The notes beneath the pieces are model-generated. The model searched no databases and was not told the DNA's origin. It saw nothing but the letters and a program-made list of their open reading frames with translations. Both the position numbers and the translations under genes were made by a program. A DNA stretch of 64,000 nucleotides from Cerioporus squamosus. Lineage: Eukaryota; Basidiomycota; Agaricomycetes; Polyporales; Polyporaceae. The stretch's first letter is position 1; each line of letters starts with the position of its first letter. Location of the stretch: positions 186,001 through 250,000 of the forward strand of contig JABYQS010000026.1 in NCBI GenBank assembly GCA_022592435.1, given 5' to 3'. Shown piece by piece: positions 22,837 to 34,267 of the stretch.

Positions 22837-23884
22837 CTACCTGAACTGATCCGTGACCCCCATTATCAGCCCGGGCTCCATCCCGCTGGCGAACGGGCCC
22901 TTGAAGGCCTGCGCTACACCGGAATACGGCCGTAAGGCCTCCTTGTAATCAACCCAGCTGTCGATGTACTGCTTCCAGGTCCGCTTTCCCTCCGAACGGA
23001 CGAACCTTCCCGGCAGCGCAATTCCGCCGCACGCCTCGTTTCCCCACGGACAGCGGAGAACGACGCCGCTGTTCACGCATTTCATGCACAACCTTCGCAT
23101 ATCCTCCAGAGCGGGCCGGCAACCAGAGAGTTCTGAGGGAGGAAGCGGGTTAGGATGGGTGGGCTTGAATTGCGGGTTGATGTGCCAGACGACGACGGGG
23201 GTGTTGCCGATGTCGAAGACGATGGGAAGCGTGCCAAGATAGCCTGGAGTGCCGCCATACAAAGCATCAGCCCTCGCCTTCGCATCCGCGAACTTGCGCT
23301 TGATCTCGTCGGCTTTGTTTAACTCGAAGGCTGCGATCGCATCCAGCCACTCGTCGATTCGGGCCAGTCGCATGCTTTCCCAGGCGTAACTGCGTGACGT
23401 CCCTGCTCCCAACCTGTACCGGATGCGACATAGCACGACCTCATCCGTGGGACACTCATCTAGTGAGGTGCCATGACCGATCACCCTGGTGGCCAGCGCC
23501 GCGGCGGAAATCGCCCACTTGTGGGCTTCAAGGAAGTCGGCGACTGATCGAGACGCGAAGTGTAAAGTCCCAGGATCTATAGGTGAGCCTGAAGAGTCAG
23601 ATCTGCACCCCGTGTTCGAGTGAGAATCGTGGAACGCTAGCCTACACGGCAGTACCTCTGGTCAACATGGTGTCACATGCCTCAGGAAGGAAGAGAACTC
23701 ACCTATGCTCAGGCCAGTCTGCTCTCTGACACTCGGTGGCGCAGTATGCAGGTCCTGCAAAACAACCGGCGCATCGCTTCAGTTTCTGACCCCTTGCGGG
23801 ATCTTTACCGCAATAAGCGCAATGTCGAATCGTTGCCCAAACCGAGTGCTCGAGAAATTGGATACCGGCGTCCGAATCGGACAT
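22837..23884 (-). CDS. MYND-type zinc-finger protein, paralogue B
   Basis: Two exons, 23884-23703 and 23641-22837, joined across a 61-nt GTGAGT...GTAG intron; product about 328 residues. Residues 22-60 form the MYND finger: CAYC, CAGC, YC...EC and WPEH. The Cys expected four positions after the final His is replaced, as in paralogue A, so zinc binding may use seven ligands or a neighbouring residue. The remainder is a conserved module containing ADFLEAHKWAI, a central region predicted to be alpha/beta (LGTLPIVFDIGNTPVVVWHI), RRLCMKCVNSGVVL and a GRFVRSEGKRTW stretch. This organisation recurs in basidiomycete MYND proteins of unknown function. The in-frame end is TAG at 22839-22837. No SET domain is visible, so it is not a SMYD methyltransferase. 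Confidence 0.85.
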
Positions 23885-24387
23885 AGTGACGTGGATACTA
23901 AGGAGGAAAGGCGGTGGACTCGGAGGATGTTGCTGAAGATGTACAGAATTGTTACTGTGTATGAAAAGTGGAGAAGGTCATGCTATGGTCGCGATGTGGT
24001 TGCAAAACGCGTTGTCCGCGAAGTACGGAGTTGTTGCCCACGTGGACTTCAGGTGCGCCGACAAGAAATGTCAACTCCGACTCGGAGTCGTAACAAGGGC
24101 ACTCGTCCTCGTCCGCGGACCCCCACCTCAGGCTGGACGAGACATACGGTAGATCGGAAGTCTCTGCGGATAGTGGGAGTAGGAGAGCACTCCTGACGCA
24201 GACGGTGGTGACTAGTACTATCGGCGCCTGAGATCGACCGGAAGGAGTCGGAGGCAAAACCGTGAACGCGCCCAAGCAACTTGCAAGTACATACCCTCGT
24301 CCCGCAGAGTCAACGCGAGTCTTACCTTGACTCAATTCCACAGGTCTCAAGAAGGGGTTTATCTCGCAAAACCCAGGGTTGTTGCAC
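23885..24387. other. Intergenic region between divergent MYND B and queuosine-salvage genes
   Basis: Head-to-head spacing of about 500 bp, so a shared bidirectional promoter is possible. No specific element recognised. Confidence 0.5.
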
Positions 24388-25853
24388 ATGTCTTCGATCC
24401 CCTTCCCTCCCTCAGGCCAGTATCTCCGAGCAGTACGCGAGTCCTCTCGCGCTGTTCGCGTGAAAGCCAACGTAACAGTGAGTACCGTATATCTACGTGC
24501 TGTCGTGAATTGTGCCCGATTCATAGGCCCAGCTCACTTCGGAGTCTGCGATTGCTCGTATGACACGAATGACTGATTTTCAAATAGATCAGCGATGATC
24601 CATCGAACGGTTCCTGCTCTCGCCTACATTTACCAGTACCTATACTCGCCTCCGTGCGGCCCATGGGATGACCATGCCGCTCAACTTCAGCTCCGTCGTC
24701 TCGGAACTGAACGTCCTATCCGTCCTCTCCCTGCTCAACTTCGCCTCAGGCTACCGCGTCCCTCTCCATCAGGTTACAGGACGCGGCGCGTTCGACAACA
24801 TACGTGCCTTTGTCTTCTCCGCGTATATCTCGTCTTCTGGGGGCGAGGGAGACTACTTCTCCGCGCAGGGAATGAAGGACATTACTGCGAGCACAGTGGC
24901 CGACCTCATGCGCGTGACGGGTGCAATACATGTGGAACGGCCACACGAGAAGATCCCCGGAGTTACTGTCGGAGAGCTTGGCGGTCCTGTCTGGGAGATC
25001 GTTCAGATCATCGCAAAGACGTTGAACGAGACGGGCGAAGCCTTGATCAACGGTGGTTATCCTGATCTAGGCAGCTTCGTCCTGGAAGCACTCAAGGAAG
25101 GCGACAAGGCAAAGAAGGCCGGCGGCGACGAATGTGAAGTCGCGCTCGAGAGGGTCAGTGCCAAGGGAGTCCATCGATTGTTACCGTGCTTACACCACCT
25201 GATACCCTCAGTTCGTGCGTGGTATTCCTGCATTTCGAGATATGGCTCTGGTTTACGACCAACGTGAGTGTATCTCATATCGTTGTCATTTGCTCTCGGA
25301 ACTGACCTTCATCTTAGCCGTCTACTGCTTCAAAAAGGCAATGCTCACATTGCACGCCGTTGCTCTCCGTTTCGGCAAATCCGACACTCCAGCTGTTCCC
25401 GTACCACGCACATCCCACCTCCCCATCTTCTCCGACAACGTGATACCCTCCCTCCTCATACATCTCGGGGTCATCGATCTCTCCACTGCTGACTCCGAGC
25501 TCGGGCTTCCTTTGCTCTTCCCTGAGGCACGCAATTCAGAACGCGTGAGCGCCCTCCTCGCTGCAGCCGAGCCCGTCGGAGACGTCGTGGCCAAGATCAA
25601 GACGGTGCCGAAGGAGGGCCCGCTGTTGACGGTCGAGCAGGCATTCGTGCTGCGTGCCGCGGCGATCGATGCATGCGAGTTGATCGTGGAGAAGGCGAAG
25701 ACGCTGGATGTGAGCGGCCAGAAGGAGGACCTGTCGTGGATGAAGGATATGACCCCGCCGGAACTGGACGCGTGGATCTGGGCTGTTGCCAAGGACCGCC
25801 CAGATTATAGGAAGCTCGAACGATTTGCACTGAGAAACACTGCGTATTTCTGA
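24388..25853 (+). CDS. QNG1: Queuosine salvage protein (DUF2419, queuosine 5'-phosphate N-glycosylase type)
   Basis: The family releases the queuine base from salvaged queuosine 5'-monophosphate so that it can be inserted into tRNA. The strongest exons are 24637-25153, 25212-25263 and 25318-25853, all phase-consistent. They show ELNVLSVLSLLNFASGYR, GRGAFDNIRAFVFSAYIS, GDYFSAQGMKDIT, PHEKIPGVTVGELGG, VYCFKKAMLTLHAVALRFG and FSDNVIPSLLIHLGVIDLS, which match the family along its length. A convincing first exon lies at 24388-24477 (SGQYLRAVRESSRAVRV) and a second at about 24527-24557 (ESAI). Joining them to the coding stretch ERFLLSPTFTSTYTRLRAAH (from about 24599) meets an in-frame TGA at 24596-24598 with no AG acceptor after it. 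Translation from ATG 24668 would remove the conserved N-terminus. The family call is secure; the integrity of the 5' end is not. Confidence 0.85.
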
Positions 25854-26098
25854 AGCTTTGCTCTGCACAGACGCGATATCCCGTAGAAGTAACGATCCTG
25901 TCAAGTACAATAGTCTGCAACTCGGAAATCCGCCGTCGCACCTCGCGTCGCATATCCCAGTAGAAAAGTTGGATATACAGCGAGACGACAGCCTACTAAC
26001 TACTACATGCGTAGCCACCAGTGGCATCGTCAACGTATCTACTACATATACGTCCATAAAGCTACGTACAATCGTGTCAGTCCATCGTGTCCACGGCG

Positions 26099-28086
26099 TC
26101 ATACAGCCTCCCCATACGATACCCGCAAGTCCGCGCGCATCTCCCGCAGCTCAAATTGCCACCAGTCCGGGTCCATCACCCCAGTGAGCTGCCCCGACCG
26201 CTCCCGCACATGCTCCTGGGCGCGTCGCGGACTCGCAGCGAACCTTCGTATCGTCCCGATGATCGGAGGGCCAGGTGTCCCCGGTCTCGAGACCGCCACC
26301 TCGACCGCATGGTCGTGCCCGACCGTGACGCGGACGGTGCTCGTTGGGCTCGCGGATACCCATCTTGGCGACGCCGTCGGCGTGACGCTTGGGTTACGGA
26401 GCGTCAAGCCCGAGAGGGCAGACTCGGAGCACGCGGAGAACGGTGAGAATGTTCCGAGCGTCCTTGGAGGGGGAGACATGTCGAGCATCGCGTCCGGCGT
26501 CGGGGTGTTGTTGCCTGTGGCGGGGATATCGCGAATGTTGCATAGTAAGGGGTCTCGAACGCCTGTATAGTATGCGTGGCGGATGTTTAGCAGCAGGCGC
26601 GTGCAGTTGGTGATGCTGAGCGCGAGAGCGAAGCCGACGGGAATCTGGTAGAGACCGAGCTGCATGCCCATCCACGGTCAGTAGATATCAAGCAGGGATG
26701 CGGAGGACTCACGTCGCACGTGAGCCATATGATGGCACACGCAAGGTACGAGGCGAATATTCTGGCGCCCGTAGTTAATACCGCCTTCTCTTCTCCTCGA
26801 GAAGCAAGCAAAATAACTCACGCGAGGAAGTTGAGGAGTGAGTACCTGTAGATCATATCGAGAAGGCCGTCGTAGCTGTATGCCCATCTCCAGCTGGAAT
26901 TTGGGGAGGCGCCTGCGCATCCTCGGTAGAGGAATAGCAGGAGCAAGAGGGCGTCGTATGCGAGTATTGGTACCCATAGCAGGGGGAAAGGCGACCCGAT
27001 CTGCGTCATGACACAGTACTCGATGCCTGGTATTCCGTGCGCTTTTGCTAACGCGATCTGCTGTCAGCTGGACTCTGTTTGGAGATTGCTGCTTGTTCAC
27101 ACCTTCGAAGGTCTCGAAGGAGATCGTAAGGATGGTCACGACCGCCGCAACCTGGATAAGGTAGCATACGGACATGAGTGCTAGAACCCAGCGATTCTTG
27201 TTGTAGACCACGTATATCCAGAGAAGCAATACAGCTTATTCTCAAGGGTCAGCCTTGGGTACCAGTTGAACAGGGTGTCCAGACTCACCTTCCGAGGTAA
27301 ATAGCACCGCACTGTATCCCCATGTTTCCCAATAGAACCAGAATTCGCAGCTTGCGTGGCTGGGTTTCAGCATGTCATCTGACGAAGACGGAGACAAGGC
27401 TCACAACTAGTCGCCGCTGTTAGACACGTATGCTTCTGCCATGCATGTCGCACTCACTTGGTCATTGATGACAGTGGAGTTCAACGCTAAGGCACGGTTG
27501 ATATGTATTGAGCCATGTCACGCAGGCAGCATTGTAAGAGCAGTTGCTGACCATATGCTTGAAGCCTGCAGCAGATTAGCTTACAAGACGACTCCGCGAA
27601 GCGATATGAAGGACTCACATTATACACAATATGCCAAAATATCGATGCTGCGAAAACCAGGCGACGGTAGGAATTTTTCTCTCGCGAGGGAGTGTGGCCA
27701 TTCGTGGACATACCCAAAGAAAGGCTAGCTTTATCACCGACCACCGCTTCTTCTGCAGCCGACAGTCAGAAGCCGCCGCAGATCCCGCCTGCCACTCGGA
27801 GACATGGACCCACCCAAATCAACTCCACTTCGTGCTCGAGACATATGACTGGCGATGAACAGTCAGTGCATGAGAGCGTGCGTGGCTCCCAAGGAAAGAC
27901 GGACTGACCATAATCGTAGACGACCATCGTGGCAGTCACGACTAGTCCCGTGGCGTCAAAGTCTGCTAGGCCCGCAACAACCACGATACAAGACTTACAA
28001 GAGATAAGTTGCGTTAATCGAACATCCTGAACAGCCGCGACGAACTGCGCAATAGCTGTCGTGACCAGACCTGGCTGATCACTCAT
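26099..28086 (-). CDS. DUF6533-domain multi-spanning membrane protein
   Basis: Basidiomycete-specific integral membrane protein of unknown function. Twelve exons: 28086-27999, 27965-27909, 27848-27814, 27752-27714, 27647-27619, 27565-27552, 27486 to about 27455, 27378-27289, 27234-27101, 27060-26822, 26761-26713, 26659-26099. The DUF6533 signature is clear across exons 2-5: VVYDYV, then EHEVELIWKKRWSV, then a HRYFGIL segment. Exon 8 gives SCEFWFYWETWGYSAVLF, and later exons give further hydrophobic helices (LMSVCYLIQVAAVVTILTI, FPLLWVPILAYDALLLLLF, IFASYLACAIIWLTC). The last exon has a final helix and a disordered Pro/Ser/Thr-rich cytosolic-type tail. Exon 6 is only 14 nt. The exon 7/8 junction needs a weak GTGCGA donor to stay in frame, so that border is tentative. 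Function unknown; such proteins resemble seven-helix receptors in layout only. Confidence 0.82.
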
Positions 28087-28541
28087 GGGCGTAGCAAGGG
28101 CGTAATATCGTAGGGGGACGGCGCGGGCGGGGAGATGTGAAGGGCGTCGGGTAGAGCGGGGAAATCAGCCGCGAGAGCACGGGGGCCCTATAAAGGAGCT
28201 GCCAGAAGGGAAGGCAGGAAGCATCGGGCCAAGGGAGGGTATTCTTCACGCATCGAAACTCAATGTGGCGGCCCAGCAGCTGCCGTAAAAGCAATCTTCC
28301 ATGCCGGAGTCGCAGGGCAAGGGCGACTATGCGCGTCCACAGAAGCCTTGTATGAAGACGACGCTCGTACCAACTGTTGCAAGCCCAGCGTTCCACCCCA
28401 CAACATCGAGCTACAGAAGCTGTCCAGAAGGTAAGTGTCACCAAGACATTGCACGAGCCGACTACACTCGCCTTGGGAACCTGCTAACGGCAGTTTGCGA
28501 GACGTGATAGCGACCGCGGTCACGCACTAGCTTGTGGGATT
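28087..28541. promoter_or_regulatory. Upstream region of the DUF6533 gene with a TATA-like box
   Basis: On the minus strand TTTATAG lies at about 28195-28188, roughly 100 nt before the ATG at 28086, a plausible TATA position for a fungal gene. The rest of the segment shows no exon. Confidence 0.35.
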
Positions 28542-29330
28542 TTACGCCAGAGAAACGCCGCTTCGCACCGCTTTCCACGGTAGGGCCGACGACGGTGCGA
28601 CGCTGAGCTGCCAAGGGTTGGTGGAAACGTAGCGAACGTATGGCCAACATACCCTGTCATGTGGCTTCGACATCTCTTGAATCCTTGCATACACCGCGTC
28701 GCGGGTGTGTTCCTGCACCGACGGCAGGCGGACATAGACAGTCCTGATGCCCCACTTGTACTCGAAACTGTATATCTGCGATGGGGACGTCAAAGAGAGG
28801 CGTGTTGGGTAACGTTAACCTAAAAGCTGCCGTACTCATCCCAAGGACAGTACTTACTCGGCCGAGCGAGGCGCACGATCACCCCAGAGTTACCCCCAAA
28901 GATTTGGTAGCAGCTAAAGGAACCTACGCAAACTCCAGGGAACAAGGAACCGCCAGTACGGCACTGAACTGGGGCGAAGACCCAGAAGCGATTGAAGGTG
29001 AGAGTACGATCCACGCAGGGCTCCGGTGAATAGGATAGAAGGCTGGAAACTGAGAGGCAGGTCGACTTCCACGAGTAGCAATGACGCCAGTACTGCAGGA
29101 TCTGAACATCCGGGGGGAACGATGCTTCGTCGTCAAAGCAATGATGTTCACAAGGTGTTCCTGGACGGGATGCATGTTTAGGTGCGTGCAATGGACACTT
29201 TTCCAATCCTACCCCTGGAAACGGAAATGAGTGAGCGCTCTGGCAGACGAAGGTGGGCGGGCGTACCAGAGGCACCAAACAGACCGGCGACGCACGCGAA
29301 CGAGACGTCTCGAGGGAAGGTTGCATATAT
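28542..29330 (-). CDS. Unresolved multi-exon gene, 3' exons supported
   Basis: Two 3' exons are well formed: 28767-28653 (acceptor ATACAG, donor GTATGT) reading FEYKWGIRTVYVRLPSVQEH followed by TRDAVYARIQEM, then an exon ending at TAA 28542 reading SALPWKAVRSGVSLA. Upstream, a strong GTAAGT donor follows a GVIVRLARP-coding stretch near 28862, and protein-like segments continue to about 29330, but their frames do not join to the 3' exons with the visible AG acceptors. No family could be named. It may be a real lineage-specific gene or a partly decayed one. Confidence 0.4.
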
Positions 29331-29516
29331 ATTACAAGCCGTGTCTGTCGTCGTGAGTATATCTGTTCCTATAGTTTACAATGCTTCTAGAGATATTCCG
29401 TTATATGTCACCTCCCATATGTACCGTCACCCAAGCGAACCGATGCAAGAAGACGAAACTCGAGCACAGAGCCTAGAAAACGCATAACGAGTCGCCAACA
29501 CACCTATACGAAACAT

Positions 29517-32500
29517 CTAGAGATCGGCGTCGCTGTCGCTGGCAGCGCTATCGCTCTCGTCCTGACCCCACACAGCAAACGCACGACGGTGCGGCCCGTC
29601 CTGAGACCGGTCGCGAGAACGGCTGCGAGCGAAGGGGTGCCGACTGTGTGACGGCGGGTCGATCGGGGTGGGAGTCTTCAACATACTTTCTGCGTCGACG
29701 TCACGGTCACGCGGGATGCGTACGCGCGTGCTGAAGTGAGCCGAGCGTGGCCCACGGATGTCGTCACGTTCTCCGCGGTCGCCGCGTTGAGGGTCCGCCA
29801 TTGTGGCAATGGACGATGCCGACGAGGAGTTGGAGTCGGCGAGGAACTGGACGTGGCGGGGAGAGACACGCGGAGGGTGTGGGTGGGGTCCGACGAAGCG
29901 GTCGGGGGTGTCGACGCCAGACCTAAGCCCGGAATTCGAGGAGAGGTCGCGGGTCGAAGAAAGGTGTGGATTGCCCTGGGCAAGGAGGCGCGCGGCGTTT
30001 TCAGCCCGCGCCTGCTCGCGTTGCTCGCCATCGCCCGCTTCTACTTTCTCCTTCCCGATCTCGGCCTCCCGCGGACTCAGTTTGGTGACGTCCGAGGAGC
30101 TCGGCGACTCGGTAGACGAGAGGTCGTCGATGTCGTACTTCCCATCTTCTTCCTCGTCGGACACCTCGTCCTCTTCATCCATTTCGGGCTCCTTACCAAT
30201 AGCCCCATTCTCCTTGTGCGCATCGTGGTGCCGCATCAAAGTGGGCGTTGGTCCATCCTGGTGCTTCTCCACGGATTGCTTGCGTGCCTTGCGAGGGCTT
30301 TCCTCCACCACAACGAACGACTTCTGGCGCTCGCGCTCGTTCCACTTGAGAGTGCGGGATATCGAGTGGAACCAATCACGGGACTGTGATTCGGCACAAA
30401 CCGTGGGGAATGGGTACTTGGATGCGGTGACCTTGATGTGGTCTCCCTCTGTGCTGGCGGTGAGTATACTATGACGTCATAAGTGAGCATGCACTTACGC
30501 TTCAATTCGACGCGGCCCCGACCGTCGAACGATGCCCAAGCGGTGCTCCTGGAGTTGAACGGAACGCATATACGCAATTCCATGGTATCTGGGAGGAGCA
30601 TCGGGCGGAAGGAAAGGGTGTGGGGGCAAAGGGGGGTGATGAGGATGGCGGGGATCTCGGGGTGAACCAGAGAACCACCCGCAGATAACTGAGTTTGACG
30701 TTAGCACGATGCCTGAACGTGACTTCTGTCAAGACGTACTGAGTAAGCAGTAGAGCCAGTAGGAGTGGCTACGCAGAGACCATCGGCTTGGACGGTGGTC
30801 AAGTGATGTTCGTCACCTACAGACAGGGTTAGTGAAGGCAGCAACACAGACTCGCGGTGGACACTGACCGAACAACTCAAGCAGACTGACGTAAGGACTC
30901 GGACCACGGTCGACGACAAGGTCGTTCAGGACTTCGAAGCACTCGACGGGCCGCGTTGAGAAGCACATAATCTCCTTATCCTTCGCGCCCGCCTTACCAC
31001 CTGTGCCGACGCCCCCTTCGAGCGCGTCCCATCCATCCTGCTCAATGTTCCGCATCAAGATCTCCCCCGTGTCGCCCTTCTTGATCGCGCGGCACGCCTT
31101 GCTATTCTTGTCCGGGGAGATAGCACGGTAAACGGTGCAAGTGAAGCGCATGCGGAGATTCACGCGGATGCCGTCATCGATCGCGCTGTCCATGACCTTC
31201 TGGTGGTTGGCGAAGTCGAAGTTCGTCAGAAATCCAAGCGAGCCCAGCGCGAAGGGCAGGACGGGAGGCACAATCCGTTGGAACAGCCATGAGGTGAAGA
31301 GAACGGTACCATCGCCACCGAGCTGCAAGTGGTTGAGACGATGCGGCTGCGGCAAAGTCAAAGCTGCACTCACTGTGACGACGAAGTCGAAAAGATGTGG
31401 ACTGCGGCTGCACATCTCGGCCGTCCAGTAGCGAAGCTGGCCTTCGGATGTTGGCTGGCTGTCGCCATTGCTGAGGTTTGAGTGCAGTGACGAGGAGCTG
31501 GATGTGCGGCGCTTGGGGAAGGGAACGAATAACTCTGGATGCTCACGGGCCAACCCGGCCGCGTCGAAGCGTCTCGACGTCTTCAACTGGGCGTCGACGT
31601 AGCTGCACGGGACGTTAGTATTGCACCATCGCAATCGGGCTTGGGCGGCGATACAAGGAAAGTCCCTCGGGCTCTGTCACCCTGCGCCGGCTTTGACCGC
31701 CGCAGGGATGGGTGCCGTGCGTGGACGTTATCGCGACACGTACGCCGATCGGCGAGTAGGACGGTGTGGGCGGAGAACAGAGGAACTGGGTACTCACACA
31801 ATCATTCCCCGGTCGGTACCTCGCTTCTTCAGCATGAGGTAGAGCGCGAGCTCGCGGGTGAGCTTGATGAGCCGGTTGTCTCGCGCCTTCGTCACGATGA
31901 GGACACTCTGGATGTGAGAGCGGACGCGAGTGCGACCTGAGTGTGAGGTGAGCACCACCGAGAGGCGGATGCAACGCCGCAAACCAGACAGGGCGACTGA
32001 CCGAGCTTTTTGCTGACCTCCCGCACCCCGACGGCCGTCTCCGCAAGTCGCTTCGTGAGGCTCGAGGCGTATTCCCGCTCTTCGTCGTCATCAAGGGGCG
32101 ACAGCTGCTCGCTGTACGAATCTGAGACCGTGCCATCCGGGTAGGCGTTGCGTTCGTCGTCTCCTCGTTCACGTAGATCGTGTGGTTTGTCGCCGTAGAC
32201 AGTGCCCAGCCAGTCCATGAGAGATGCTCCTTGCAACTTGGAGTGCAAGAAGCAGGGTGATTTGATCGCAGGAGAAGGTGTGCGGCGTTGTGGGTGGGTC
32301 GGAGCCGGGACTGTGTGGTGAGTAATTGTGGGAGTGTTTGACATCGAGGGACCTTCTACAGTAACGGAGACGCCATTGCCATTGGGCTTGCTGCTGCCGT
32401 TGACCAAAGTGGAGGTGGGAGTTCCGGACGCAGTCTTCCCCGACGCAATCTCCGGCGACTGCTGGGGGTCGAGCACGATGTCTGGCGTCCAGTCCGAGGA

Positions 32501-32620
32501 GTTGTGCATGATGTTGAGATGCGACGGCCGACTCGTCCTCCGAGACAGGGATGGTCGGAACTCTGGCATGTTCGGGGTCGTCGGCGGCGTCGAGAACGTC
32601 TCGTTGTCCGGGGAATGCAT
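29517..32620 (-). CDS. NAD kinase (ATP-NAD kinase) with long disordered ends
   Basis: Phosphorylates NAD to NADP, the main source of cellular NADP(H). Seven exons, all in phase: 32620-32002, 31936-31798, 31602-31374, 31322-30869, 30816-30740, 30688-30499, 30448-29517; total 879 residues. The catalytic core shows [14 protein letters not shown] (the GGDG ATP-site motif), [47 protein letters not shown] and [19 protein letters not shown], then FDGRGRVEL. The core occupies roughly residues 280-580. It is flanked by a Ser/Thr/Pro-rich N-terminus of about 200 residues and a C-terminus of about 290 residues containing [15 protein letters not shown] and arginine/serine-rich stretches, which suggest phosphorylation-rich disordered regions. 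Start chosen at the first ATG after a possible 5'-leader intron acceptor (TTGCAG near 32668). Likely cytosolic; no mitochondrial targeting signal is evident. Confidence 0.95.
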
Positions 32621-34267
32621 CGTGGGCCCAGGTGTGCCGGCGTGAGACTGATCTGTGTAGAAAGCTTGGTGGAAGCTGCAAGAAACGTTGAGAGTGCCGT
32701 CCACAGCGTCAAGAGGTCTTTATAGGCGCAGCTCGCCGCGTTCCGGACGTAAAGAGAGGCGAGTCCGACAGATGTTGTCCAGACGACGTTGCAGACTGTC
32801 GCCAAAAATCATTGGGCATCGTCGAGTCCGGTGCGCGCAGACTCGCCGCCGCGGCCGATTGGTCCACGGAGCAGCTCTTATCTTCATCTAATCGCACTTG
32901 CTTATCTCTGCTAATGGCGGCTAATAGGGACTTGTAGCACTTTGTAGTCCTGGGATAACCAAGTCAACACTGGCTACTAAACCCCAGTAAGAGCGGGATA
33001 TAGAAACCCCCGCCCTACAAGTCCACGAGGCTTTGGCATCATCCCACCATCACCCATCTCTCAGCCTTCCATCTGTCCGTCCAGCTTCATTGCGATGCCG
33101 GCGGCCCCATACACAATGTGCCTGGCGATGCCTTGGTGAACCTAGGTCCAACTCCAGTGACCAGAGTCTGAGACGGTGACACCGACACGAGAGGCGGCAG
33201 GCCATGGAAATTCAAACTCGAGAATTCAGCACTTCATATTTGCCTGCAGTCTGAGTGTACGTGTGCAGAGGTACAGTAGGTGGCTCGAACGAGAAGGTTG
33301 TCTCAAGGATAAAAACGCAGACAGACACCCCAACATCTTGACGCGGCGATGTTGATCGTCGCGTACTCCCCAGGGTCCGTCTTCGTCCTCAAGGTTCGCA
33401 CCATTCGGATGTCTCACACTATGTACCGACCTGTACTGACTCCTTTGCCTTCTGTGCTGGAAGCTGCATCTATTCCGACATGCTTGCCATATTCGCCTGC
33501 AGTGAAGGTCCGGCAGGACCCAGATATTAAAGATGCCCACCCCTCCATACATCATGCGCGTGTGGCAGTACACATGACGATCTCAAGGAGAAGTCCTGAG
33601 AACTCGCGCAGCGTAGATTGATCATTGACAAGCCATCTTTTGTTCCTGGAGCTGGAAGTGTTCAAGCTGAGCTGCGCTGATGTGAGCTGGTGTACTCAAA
33701 TGAACAGCTCGGCAGACGAGACTAGTTCTGTGTCGAGTAGCCTCCAGGATGACACTAAATCGCCGCTTTTCTTCTCGCCCCGAGCTGTTGAGATTGCTCG
33801 CTGTCATGCGGCATCGGACCCTTCAAATTTCGGATCTTCCCCTTCGTTTCCTTCTCTTCAGACTGACAGTGAGACAGCAGCACGCCGCACCAAGCAACGT
33901 TTCCCCGAGGGTGGACGCGCACACAGGCCCACGTGCGTTTTGAGCAACGCTCATCAGATCAACCCAGCAGACGACCACCGACATGCCTGATGCCTCATGT
34001 GCGATCCGCACTTCCTGTGCTCGCCCGCGGCCCATCACAAATGCAACAACGCATGCGCCTTGGCCTCAACGCTGTGCTCCCCGCCGCCGTGTGCACAAAT
34101 CAGGTGGTCATGGTATCGAAGCCCCCGCCCCATGTGCCCGTTGCCTCAAATAGCGAGCTCTGAGGCTTCTCGTGCCCCCAGCTGCCGGTTCAGCCATCTT
34201 AAAGTCCGCTCAGCCTTCGTCCCCATCCTCACGCCCCTCCCCCTCCAGTAACGCCTTCACGACCGAC
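32621..34267. other. Divergent intergenic region between NAD kinase and PLC-like genes
   Basis: About 1.6 kb. An ATG-started + frame at 33625-33990 (121 codons, Ser-rich) has no recognised family or splice support and is left as noncoding. The two ends should hold the two promoters. Confidence 0.5.
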
